Shown here: one piece after another, positions 1 through 5,606 of the stretch
How positions within the stretch are numbered: the first letter of the stretch is position 1
How the letters are laid out: every line of letters begins with the position of its first letter
Assembly (NCBI GenBank): GCA_016215145.1
Contig: JACRLA010000225.1
Span: forward strand, 1-6,427
DNA: 6,427 bases
Origin: Chloroflexota bacterium
GTDB taxonomy: Bacteria > Chloroflexota > Anaerolineae > Anaerolineales > VGOW01
Direction: 5' to 3'
The notes under the pieces: generated by a model
Told to the model about the DNA's origin: nothing
The model's database searches: none
Seen by the model: the letters and a program-made list of their open reading frames with translations, nothing else
Position numbers and translations under genes: made by a program

Positions 1-932
1 GGTGCGCGCGCGATGAAATTTGATTCTGCCAAGATAGACATGATCGTTTCGCGGCGTTGGGCGTAATCGCTTTTCACTTGGGCGTAATACGTGTCGGGCA
101 AATTAAGCGCGGACACCGCCGCCGCCTGCAACGGCGCGGGCGCGCAGATCGTCGTGAAATCGTGCACGGTGCGGACGGCTTTGCTCAACGCGCCGCGCGC
201 AAAAGCAAAACCGAGTCGCCAACCTGTTGCCGCAAACGTTTTACTAAACCCGCTGATCGTCACCGTGCGATCTGCCATGCCGTCAATGCTTGCTAGCGGG
301 ATGTGTTGGCGATCATCGTAAAGGATGTGTTCGTAAATTTCATCGGTGACGGCGACGACGTTGAATTCTTGACACAACTTGGCGATGCCTTCAAGTTCGG
401 CGCAAGTGAAGACGTGACCCGTGGGGTTGTGCGGCGTGTTGACGATGATGGCTTTGGTGCGCGAGTTAAACGCTTGACGCAACAGATCGAGATCGAGCGC
501 GTAATCGGGTTCGCTCAACGCCACAAAGCGCGGCACACCCCCGGCGAAGATCACTTCGGGCGCATACCCTTCGTGATACGGCTCGATGATGATCACTTCG
601 TCGCCCGCATTAAGCAGAGCCATGAACGTTCCACTGATCGCTTCAGTCACGCCGCAGGTAACGGTGATGTCTTGATCAGGATCGAAGTCGAGACCGTACC
701 AATGTTTCATCTTGGCAGAAAGCGCCTGACGCAGAGGCGGTATCCCCCAGGTGATCGTGTATTGGTTGCTGCCACTATCCAGCGCGCGATGCGCGGCGTC
801 AATCACTTCGCGCGGCGGATCAAAATCGGGGAAGCCCTGCGACAGGTTGATCGCATTATGCGTAATTGCCAAACGAGTCATCTCGCGGATAAACGACTCG
901 CGCAGACCGCCCAAACGTTTTGCCAGTTCCAT
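1..932 (-). CDS. Class I/II PLP-dependent aminotransferase (C-terminus beyond left edge)
   Basis: This gene encodes a fold-type I PLP-dependent aminotransferase, which would move an amino group between an amino acid and a 2-oxoacid in the cytoplasm. The window holds 310 codons; the family usually has about 390, so the C-terminal part, including the usual substrate-carboxylate arginine, is missing only because the window ends. Visible landmarks are INLSQGFPDF (residues 28-37), the cofactor-phosphate loop GVTEA (94-98), NTPHNPTG (165-172, Asn169 facing the PLP ring), DEIY (197-200, Asp197 for the pyridine nitrogen, Tyr200) and SGFSK (227-231, Lys231 as the Schiff-base lysine) followed by GWRLGF with Arg239. 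The pattern most resembles the kynurenine/methionine aminotransferase (YbdL-like) branch, but substrate cannot be read from sequence. The ATG at 932 is chosen because GAGG lies 6 bases upstream. A terminator-like hairpin abuts that site, which is unusual. Confidence 0.93.
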   Translation of the reverse strand, partial: MELAKRLGGLRESFIREMTRLAITHNAINLSQGFPDFDPPREVIDAAHRALDSGSNQYTITWGIPPLRQALSAKMKHWYGLDFDPDQDITVTCGVTEAISGTFMALLNAGDEVIIIEPYHEGYAPEVIFAGGVPRFVALSEPDYALDLDLLRQAFNSRTKAIIVNTPHNPTGHVFTCAELEGIAKLCQEFNVVAVTDEIYEHILYDDRQHIPLASIDGMADRTVTISGFSKTFAATGWRLGFAFARGALSKAVRTVHDFTTICAPAPLQAAAVSALNLPDTYYAQVKSDYAQRRETIMSILAESNFIARA

Positions 933-937
933 AGTTG

Positions 938-944
938 ACCTCAC
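938..944 (-). promoter_or_regulatory. Ribosome binding site of the aminotransferase
   Basis: On the minus strand GTGAGGT precedes the ATG at 932, with the GAGG core 6 bases from the start codon. It begins immediately after the run of U residues that closes the hairpin at 946-987, so ribosome access and hairpin folding could influence each other. This site decides the start of the aminotransferase. Confidence 0.7.
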
Positions 945-987
945 AAAAAAGAGATGCCGTCAATCTTACGTGACGGCATCTCTTTTT
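945..987 (-). terminator. Perfect 17-bp hairpin with U-tract in front of the aminotransferase
   Basis: The arms 946-962 and 971-987 are exact reverse complements (core GATGCCGTCA / TGACGGCATC) around an 8-base loop. The A/T ends give a U-tract on either strand, so it has the form of a bidirectional intrinsic terminator. No plus-strand gene ends here; on the minus strand it lies between the lipoprotein stop at 1145 and the aminotransferase start at 932. It could end lipoprotein transcripts, but any aminotransferase transcript starting further upstream must also pass it. That makes an attenuator or a 5' mRNA-stabilising hairpin possible alternatives. Confidence 0.8.
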
Positions 988-1052
988 AATAGACGAAAGT
1001 TGCTTGAAATATGTCGGTTGATTTTTCGACTGAATGCACAGAATGGCTGAAG

Positions 1053-1106
1053 CGTCCCGAAGGTTGGTTTGCGTCAATCTCGCTATTTTTCAAAACCTTC
1101 GGGACG
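1053..1106. repeat. 13-bp inverted repeat, probable dispersed palindromic element
   Basis: CGTCCCGAAGGTT (1053-1065) and AACCTTCGGGACG (1094-1106) are exact reverse complements separated by 28 bases. There is no U-tract on either side, so it is a poor intrinsic terminator. It lies just after the lipoprotein stop on the minus strand and could act as an mRNA 3' stabiliser or be a member of a dispersed repeat family. The remainder of the 933-1144 gap shows no gene that I can support. Confidence 0.6.
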
Positions 1107-1144
1107 TTTGCCCAATAGAAGCAACTGCGAGTCATCGAGTCGGA

Positions 1145-1771
1145 TTACGGTGTCGCCGTCACCGTTAAGAATAGCTCCCACTTAAACGGGTCTTCGATCT
1201 TCCCCAACGATCCATCGCTCGCCAAATTCGGATTCGTTGGCGGCACGCGCGCCAAGTAGTATTTGCTTTGCTTGTAAGCGCCCAGTTCTAGCTTGGGAAA
1301 CAAATCCATACCGCGAATTAAATTTTGTGGCGCATCCACGTTCAAACGGTTCACCAAATCGGTGGCGGCGACCCCTTTGTTCGCCCAAATCAACGTGCGC
1401 GATTCTTCTAACGGCGACCACGTCACCCATTCGGGGCGACCCAATGCCTTCACCAAATCCAACATGATCTGCGCCCCACTCGCCGCGCGCACTTCCTCAA
1501 AATTTATCGTCACTTGATCCACCACGCCATCCGCAAATTGCAGAATGATCTGCCGCCCGTCACGGCGATAGATAGTTGTTCCGCTTTGAGCGATCTTCTC
1601 GTTGGGCGTGCCCAGAATCTTCAAGACATCTTGCTCATTCGATTTCCCAATCGTGATCCCGCGCCACACGCCGTTAGAAAAATCTGTCGGCAGGTTGTTC
1701 GCGGGCGTTGGGTTGTTGACGCACGCCGCCAAAGTTATTAGGCTCAACGCTAAAAATAGTTTGATCTTCAT
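1145..1771 (-). CDS. Putative lipoprotein with BamE/SmpA-like motif
   Basis: This encodes a 208-residue exported lipoprotein of unknown function. The N-terminus is a classical lipoprotein signal: MKIK, a hydrophobic stretch (residues 5-16), and the lipobox LAAC with Cys17 as the lipidated residue, followed by a Asn/Pro-rich linker. Residues 38-56 (GITIGKSNEQDVLKILGTP) match the helix-loop pattern of BamE/SmpA-like lipoproteins, in which a G-x-(T/S)-x2-(D/E)V-x3-LG-x-P motif is followed by a beta hairpin, here about residues 65-90. A second, weaker copy of the same idea is visible at 104-132 (LVKALGRPEW, then RTLIWANKG), so the protein may hold two related lobes. The start at 1771 has a strong AGAGGA site three bases upstream. 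Its gene diverges from the membrane protein at 1972. Assignment to an envelope-assembly role is not justified; the fold resemblance is inference from motif only. Confidence 0.85.
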   Translation of the reverse strand: MKIKLFLALSLITLAACVNNPTPANNLPTDFSNGVWRGITIGKSNEQDVLKILGTPNEKIAQSGTTIYRRDGRQIILQFADGVVDQVTINFEEVRAASGAQIMLDLVKALGRPEWVTWSPLEESRTLIWANKGVAATDLVNRLNVDAPQNLIRGMDLFPKLELGAYKQSKYYLARVPPTNPNLASDGSLGKIEDPFKWELFLTVTATP

Positions 1772-1774
1772 TCG

Positions 1775-1780
1775 TCCTCT
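1775..1780 (-). promoter_or_regulatory. Ribosome binding site of the lipoprotein gene
   Basis: The minus strand reads AGAGGA, then CGA, then the ATG at 1771. It is a strong Shine-Dalgarno match with slightly short spacing, and it supports the chosen start. Confidence 0.65.
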
Positions 1781-1799
1781 CTTTATGAAAGTTCGATCT

Positions 1800-1874
1800 G
1801 TCGTTCCGAGTGAAGCGAGGAATCTCTTTGACTAATCCGAGAGATTCCTCGCGGAAACCGCCGCTCGGAATGAC
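1800..1874. repeat. Two-tier palindromic intergenic repeat (TTCCGAG / GAGGAATCTCT type)
   Basis: An outer stem pairs 1800-1810 (GTCGTTCCGAG) with 1864-1874 (CTCGGAATGAC) with one G-T wobble. An inner stem pairs 1815-1827 (GCGAGGAATCTCT) exactly with 1840-1852, leaving a 12-base loop. The sequence matches a style of repeat that I recall as widespread between genes in several environmental bacterial phyla, often mis-translated as SEARNL peptides. It fills most of the 200-base gap between two divergent genes, upstream of both. It may be a mobile, MITE-like or REP-like element; no terminal duplication is clear. Confidence 0.75.
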
Positions 1875-1959
1875 GGGAGCGCGCCTTAGGATTTCCAACC
1901 TCCAACTTCTATCTTTCGGCACACATCTTGCACTCTAGATCACTTAACCACCATCGCGT

Positions 1960-1965
1960 AAGGAG
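1960..1965 (+). promoter_or_regulatory. Ribosome binding site of the small membrane protein
   Basis: AAGGAG lies six bases before the ATG at 1972, close to the ideal motif and spacing. It fixes the start over the overlapping shadow reading frame that begins at 1928. No convincing -35/-10 pair was found upstream. Confidence 0.8.
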
Positions 1966-1971
1966 CGTCTC

Positions 1972-2289
1972 ATGCTATTCACCCCTGAAACCTTTCGATC
2001 TGTTCTCGCCGCAACATTGCTTTCGCTTGGCGTGCTGTTCATTGGCGCGGGCTTCTTTAAACTTGTGGGCTTCGGTTTCAATAATCATGCCAGAACCCTC
2101 GCCGCCCAATCTGCCAAACTTGGGCAGAAGTCTATCACGAGCGACATCACCAACGTCGTGCAAGCCGCCGTGCAATTAAACGAATCGGTGAACAACCTGC
2201 TTCGCACCTCAATGGGCGTGGGCGCGTTCCTCATTATATTCGGCGCAGGCTTCATCACGGCATCGTACGCAGTAATGTTCGTCGCGTAA
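1972..2289 (+). CDS. Small two-helix membrane protein, unknown function
   Basis: This encodes a 105-residue protein that I do not recognise. Two hydrophobic, glycine-containing segments are evident, roughly residues 11-35 and 81-103, and they resemble each other (LGVLFIGAGFF and GAFLIIFGAGFI). Between them is a polar, probably helical stretch (about 37-80) rich in Ala, Gln, Ser and Asn, with spacing suggestive of an amphipathic or coiled helix (DITNVVQAAVQLNESVNNLL). The likely topology is two membrane helices with a soluble loop of about 45 residues; which side the loop faces is not clear. The start is well supported by AAGGAG at 1960. It is followed on the same strand by a 7-bp repeat array starting two bases after its stop, then the TPR gene at 2440, so co-transcription is possible but a partnership is only inferred. 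Confidence 0.8.
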   Translation: MLFTPETFRSVLAATLLSLGVLFIGAGFFKLVGFGFNNHARTLAAQSAKLGQKSITSDITNVVQAAVQLNESVNNLLRTSMGVGAFLIIFGAGFITASYAVMFVA

Positions 2290-2291
2290 TT

Positions 2292-2400
<109 letters not shown>

Positions 2401-2439
2401 CATCCGCCATTCACTATCAGCCATCCACCACCCGCCCCC

Positions 2440-3483
2440 ATGCCACCCTTCTTCACCCTCCTCCCCGAATCGATCTGGTCTGAAGTCAATCGTCGCATTC
2501 GCGTTGAGCCAACGTTACGCGATCTACTCGATCAATGCGAAGACGACGCGCGCGCCTCACTCGCCACCACCTGCCAAACGGTTGAGATGTGGAGACCGGG
2601 AATCGTCGGCAAAGTCTATTTGCAAGTTAAAGGTCAAGAGCGAAGAAGCAAGGGTCAACAACTTCCCGAACTGGCGCAAGCAACGCTCGCCGCGCTCAAT
2701 CTCAAAGATCGGCTGCAAGCCACTCAACATTTTGCCTCGCTCGTACTCGACGCAAAAAATTCTCTGCGCGATTGGAGCATCCCGCTCGTCTGCCTTTATG
2801 CCATCATCCCTAACCCATCCATCCTGATCAAATCGCTCATCGATCACGAGCTGACCGCACTCGCCGCGCGGATTCTTATTGTCAACGAGACACCCGCCTC
2901 TCTAATTACCAATTACCAATTACTAATCAATTCCTATCCCACCGCGATCAAGGTCTCTCTTGCCAATCACTTTTCATTAAAAGGTTCGCCTGAAGTCGCG
3001 CGCGTCCTCGCGCCTAAGCAAGCAAAAGGCACAGGACGATTAAATCTTCCGGGCGACCCCGGGCGACCTGCCTTCGGCGCACCGCGCTCTCGCCGATCAA
3101 CTCGACCATATTTTTCTCAGCGACTATTCGGCGCAACCCATCTCGCTCTCGCGCGTCATCGAGTCATCACTCACGCTCGCCACCGATCTCACACTGCGCC
3201 ACGCCCATCTCGCCCTCGATCACAACGATCCCGTCTCGGCCCTCGCCGCCTTCCGCGAAGCGCGCGCCATGCGCCCCAAAGCCGATCATCTTCGCATCTT
3301 CATCGCCGAAGCACTGGCGATGATGGGCGACACACAAAACGCGCTGGTCGAGCTCGGCGCCCAAACTTCCGAAGTTTTGCGAAGCACTTCGGAAGTTTCC
3401 GCCCGAGTCATCCTCGCCCCTCCTCGCCGCCGCCCGCGTGTATCACAAGGCAGGCAATGTTGATCTGGCGCGTGATCTGTTGA
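2440..3483 (+). CDS. TPR protein, N-terminal open frame (native to about 3058)
   Basis: This is the first open segment of the broken TPR gene. The ATG at 2440 gives MPPFFTLLPESIWSEVNRR, and the helical, Leu/Ala-rich sequence continues to about PEVARVL, followed by LNLPGD at 3043-3057. After that the frame turns into Arg/Pro/Ser-rich sequence typical of a wrong frame, up to the stop at 3481-3483. The first about 200 residues are predicted helical but TPR-like only loosely, and may be a divergent repeat or capping domain. Within it lies the heptamer run at 2903-2930, read as LITNYQLLINS. The frame is open upstream to a TTG at 2290, but that part is only the 7-bp repeat array, so the ATG is preferred. 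There is no Shine-Dalgarno motif in front of it. Confidence 0.6.
   Translation: MPPFFTLLPESIWSEVNRRIRVEPTLRDLLDQCEDDARASLATTCQTVEMWRPGIVGKVYLQVKGQERRSKGQQLPELAQATLAALNLKDRLQATQHFASLVLDAKNSLRDWSIPLVCLYAIIPNPSILIKSLIDHELTALAARILIVNETPASLITNYQLLINSYPTAIKVSLANHFSLKGSPEVARVLAPKQAKGTGRLNLPGDPGRPAFGAPRSRRSTRPYFSQRLFGATHLALARHRVITHARHRSHTAPRPSRPRSQRSRLGPRRLPRSARHAPQSRSSSHLHRRSTGDDGRHTKRAGRARRPNFRSFAKHFGSFRPSHPRPSSPPPACITRQAMLIWRVIC
2903..2930 (+). repeat. Intragenic heptamer run, CAATTAC type
   Basis: Inside the TPR gene the units TAATTAC, CAATTAC, CAATTAC and TAATCAA follow each other with a period of seven. The base composition is far more AT-rich than the surrounding gene, which argues for an acquired insert. 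It is read in frame as ITNYQLLIN without a stop. It is a second heptamer family, distinct in sequence from the array at 2292-2396. Confidence 0.75.
3049..3068 (+). repeat. Perfect 10-bp tandem duplication at first frame break
   Basis: CCGGGCGACC at 3049-3058 is repeated exactly and without spacer at 3059-3068. Ten bases shift the frame by +1, exactly the observed change from frame 1 to frame 2. With one copy removed the two segments join as RLNLPGDLPSAHRALADQLD, a smooth helical TPR-type sequence. Confidence 0.9.
3363..3398 (+). repeat. Intragenic palindrome pair ACTTCnGAAGT (first locus)
   Basis: AAACTTCCGAAG (3363-3374) and CTTCGGAAGTTT (3387-3398) are exact reverse complements around a 12-base loop. 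Each arm also contains its own small palindrome of the form ACTTCnGAAGT (3365-3375 and 3386-3396). Both copies are read as Thr-Ser-Glu-Val in the native frame 2, replacing the usual loop between one TPR unit and the next. Confidence 0.85.
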
Positions 3484-5606
3484 TCAAGATTCGTGATTCG
3501 AATGAAAGTGATGCGCCCTCATTAACCTCGTGCGCCGATTTGCTGATCCAACTCGGTGACGCCGACTCTGCCGCGCAGCTTTGGGAAAAACTTCTAGCAT
3601 CATCGCCCTCCCCCGCGCCTCTTCACCTGAATCTTGCAAAATACTTTTCGGCTTACGGCGATCAAACCAAAACGCAAGATCACGCTTGGGCTGCGCTCGG
3701 CTTCGATCCTGAAAACGCCCTCGCCCGAAAAATCTTGGCGCAAGCCTTACGGCGCAACAACCCCGTATCGGCGATCCCTCACTATCAACGCGCCATCGCC
3801 CGCGATCCCGATCCCAAACTGCAAATCGAACTCGCCCAAACCGCGCTTGAGGCAAATCAACCCGAATTCGCATTAGCAACCGCACTCAAGACTTCAGAAG
3901 TCTTGGAGACTTCGGAAGTCTTAGTCATCATCGGTAAAGCGTTAACCCAACTCGGCAGAACGAATGAAGCCTTTGAATACTTCAACCGCGCCACCGATCT
4001 CGCCCCTACATCTAGCGAATCATGGCGAGCCGTCGGCGCATATCATCGCGCGCAAAACGATCCACAGCGCGCCCTTGCCGCACTGCAAGCAGGATGCAAA
4101 TACTGTAACGACGATCCCGGCCTCTACGCCGATCTAGGTGATCTCTACGCCCTACTGAATCAACCCAACGAAGCGATCCAGTCCTTCAACCAAACAGTCA
4201 GACTCGATCCGAGTCGCGGACAGATTCACAAACGACTCGGCGAACTGTATCACGCTCAACATCGCCACAAAGAGGCGCTCGACTCTCTCCAACGCGCCCT
4301 CATCAATGTCACCGCTTCAGATCGTTCGCCGATTGAAATTATTTTAGGGCGCACGCTCGAATCGCTGGGCAGGTTCGACGAAGCGTTGGCAGTGTATCAA
4401 CGCGCCCATTCGTCAGCGGTTGGCGGCATCCCCGTAGATCTGCTGCGCGATCTGGGGCGAGTCGCTTATCAACTTAATCATCACGCCATCGCCCGCCCCG
4501 CTCTCGAATCCGTTGTGAAAGACTGCGACGACGCCGATTCGCTCACCTTACTCGGCGCGATCTACGAACACGCCCAAGAATTTAAAGCCGCGCAAGAAAC
4601 GTATCAACGCGCCCTCGCCCTTGACCCGAAGCGTTCCGAACTCATTGTGCAGCTCGGTGTGTGCTGTCTCGCGCTCAAACAACACGAAGCGGCAATCGCC
4701 GCGCTGCGAGACGCCGCCGAAAACGACAAAACAAATTTCTCTTTGCAAAAAACTTTGGCGCAGGCTTACGCCGCCGCCGGTTTATGGGAAGAGGCGGTAA
4801 ATAGTTACGAAGCCGCTTCACGACTCGCGCCCGACGATCATTTGTTGTTGTCCACGCTCGCCCACTGCGCGCGCAAAGCCGGCAACACCGCGCACGCCGC
4901 GCAAGTTCTAAAACAAGCAATTGATCTGGCGCCCGAAATTCCGCAATATCGTCAAGAACTCGCAGAACTTCTCGCGGCAAGCAACCAACTCGAAATGGCG
5001 CGCACCTTGTATCTCGAAGCGTTACGCATCGCGCCGAACTCGGTGATGATCCTTGTGGGGTTAGGCGAACTTTATTTGAAGCTCAAAGATTTCGGTGAAG
5101 CCGTTTTAGTTTTTGAGAAAGCCATGTCGCTCGATCCGAGTCGGGCGGACATCGTCAAAGCGTTGGGCGAAGCCAATATCCTGCTTGGACGATTCGATCA
5201 AGCCCAAACCGCTTTCGCCCGCGCCGCCGCCATTGACCCTCTCAACCCAAATCATTTGCGCCGCGCCGGTGAATGTTTGTGGAATCTCGCCCGTCACGCT
5301 TCGGCGATTGCGTTGTGGAAAAAGAATCTCGTGCAACACCCCAACGACGCGGCGACTCACGCCAAACTTGGCGCGGCACTTTCAAATCAGGGCAAACATC
5401 TCGAAGCCTTCAACTCGTATCAACGCGCGGCACAAGAATCGCCGCAAGATGTTTCGCTCGCAAGCTCCTCAAGCATTTTAACGCCTTTTTCACCGCCTGC
5501 TACTCTGCCGCCGGCAACAATGATCTCAGCCTCGTGCAGGTTAACGCTGATCCCGGATATCCGCACTGCCGCATCTGGAACGCGCCTCACGCTTGACTCC
5601 AAATGA
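3438..5606 (+). CDS. TPR protein, central open frame with about 19 TPR units
   Basis: This is the longest open segment of the broken gene (722 codons, frame 3). About 19 consecutive 34-residue TPR units run from residue 28 to about 675, for example LYADLGDLYALLNQPNEAIQ, then DPSRGQ, and ILVGLGELYLKLKDFGEAVL, then DPSRAD. Such helix pairs stack into a superhelix that binds peptides or partner proteins. The GTG at 3438 is only the first possible start inside an ongoing TPR helix (LLAAARVYHKAGN), so this is not a real N-terminus. After about 5462 the frame becomes Ser/Pro-rich (SSSILTPFSPPATLPPATM) and is no longer native, ending at the TGA 5604-5606. Unit 4 carries the second TSEV palindrome pair at 3888-3922. 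No catalytic motif, signal peptide or membrane segment is seen. Confidence 0.85.
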   Translation: MYHKAGNVDLARDLLIKIRDSNESDAPSLTSCADLLIQLGDADSAAQLWEKLLASSPSPAPLHLNLAKYFSAYGDQTKTQDHAWAALGFDPENALARKILAQALRRNNPVSAIPHYQRAIARDPDPKLQIELAQTALEANQPEFALATALKTSEVLETSEVLVIIGKALTQLGRTNEAFEYFNRATDLAPTSSESWRAVGAYHRAQNDPQRALAALQAGCKYCNDDPGLYADLGDLYALLNQPNEAIQSFNQTVRLDPSRGQIHKRLGELYHAQHRHKEALDSLQRALINVTASDRSPIEIILGRTLESLGRFDEALAVYQRAHSSAVGGIPVDLLRDLGRVAYQLNHHAIARPALESVVKDCDDADSLTLLGAIYEHAQEFKAAQETYQRALALDPKRSELIVQLGVCCLALKQHEAAIAALRDAAENDKTNFSLQKTLAQAYAAAGLWEEAVNSYEAASRLAPDDHLLLSTLAHCARKAGNTAHAAQVLKQAIDLAPEIPQYRQELAELLAASNQLEMARTLYLEALRIAPNSVMILVGLGELYLKLKDFGEAVLVFEKAMSLDPSRADIVKALGEANILLGRFDQAQTAFARAAAIDPLNPNHLRRAGECLWNLARHASAIALWKKNLVQHPNDAATHAKLGAALSNQGKHLEAFNSYQRAAQESPQDVSLASSSSILTPFSPPATLPPATMISASCRLTLIPDIRTAASGTRLTLDSK
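3888..3922 (+). repeat. Intragenic palindrome pair AGACTTCnGAAGTCTT (second locus)
   Basis: AGACTTCAGAAGTCTT (3889-3904) and AGACTTCGGAAGTCTT (3907-3922) stand 18 bases apart, differ at one base and are each self-complementary apart from the middle position. They are read as TSEVLETSEVL in frame 3, in the loop where a TPR unit would normally have a DP-x-N-x turn. The same core and the same peptide occur at 3363-3398. Confidence 0.88.
5462..5596 (+). pseudogene. TPR protein, short frame-2 segment between third and fourth breaks
   Basis: After the frame-3 sequence ESPQDVSLA the sensible continuation is in frame 2: KLLKHFNAFFTACYSAAGNN, then DLSLVQVNADP, ending near 5555. The other two frames here are Ser/Pro-rich (frame 3) or stopped at 5479 and 5548 (frame 1). 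The frame-2 stop is at 5594-5596, but the native frame has already changed before it. The segment is short, so its coding status is less sure than the longer pieces. Confidence 0.55.

Larger units (their letters stand above)
3044..3463 (+). pseudogene. TPR protein, frame-2 segment after first break
   Basis: Frame 2 opens after a TAA at 3041-3043 and is coding from about 3059 to about 3415: DLPSAHRALADQLDHIFL, then two clear TPR units at 3203-3370 (LRHAHLALDHNDPVSALAAF and LRIFIAEALAMMGDTQNALV). It has no start signal of its own at its beginning; the first ATG (3269) lies inside a repeat unit. After about 3418 it becomes Arg/Pro-rich and ends at the TGA 3461-3463. It is a fragment of the surrounding TPR gene, not a separate gene. 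Confidence 0.75.

Noticed and set aside
303..938. 211-codon open frame on the plus strand
   Set aside because: It is the antisense of the aminotransferase, whose minus-strand reading has all cofactor-binding motifs; the plus-strand product shows no recognisable pattern.
856..1077. Minus-strand small open frame upstream of the aminotransferase
   Set aside because: It runs through the hairpin and overlaps the aminotransferase start in another frame; no ribosome binding site or protein-like pattern.
1053..1106. Intrinsic terminator of the lipoprotein gene
   Set aside because: The stem is good, but the loop is 28 bases and neither side has a U-tract.
1922..1971. Sigma70 promoter for the membrane protein (TTGCAC at 1928)
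   Set aside because: No acceptable -10 hexamer stands 16-18 bases downstream; too weak to call.
2626..2660. AAGGTCAA / AGGGTCAA near-repeat inside the TPR gene
   Set aside because: Only two imperfect 8-mers about 20 bases apart; too little to claim a repeat element.
3400..3440. Programmed ribosomal frameshifting in the TPR gene
   Set aside because: No classical slippery heptamer with a following structure is evident, and four breaks including a 10-bp duplication fit mutation or sequence error better.
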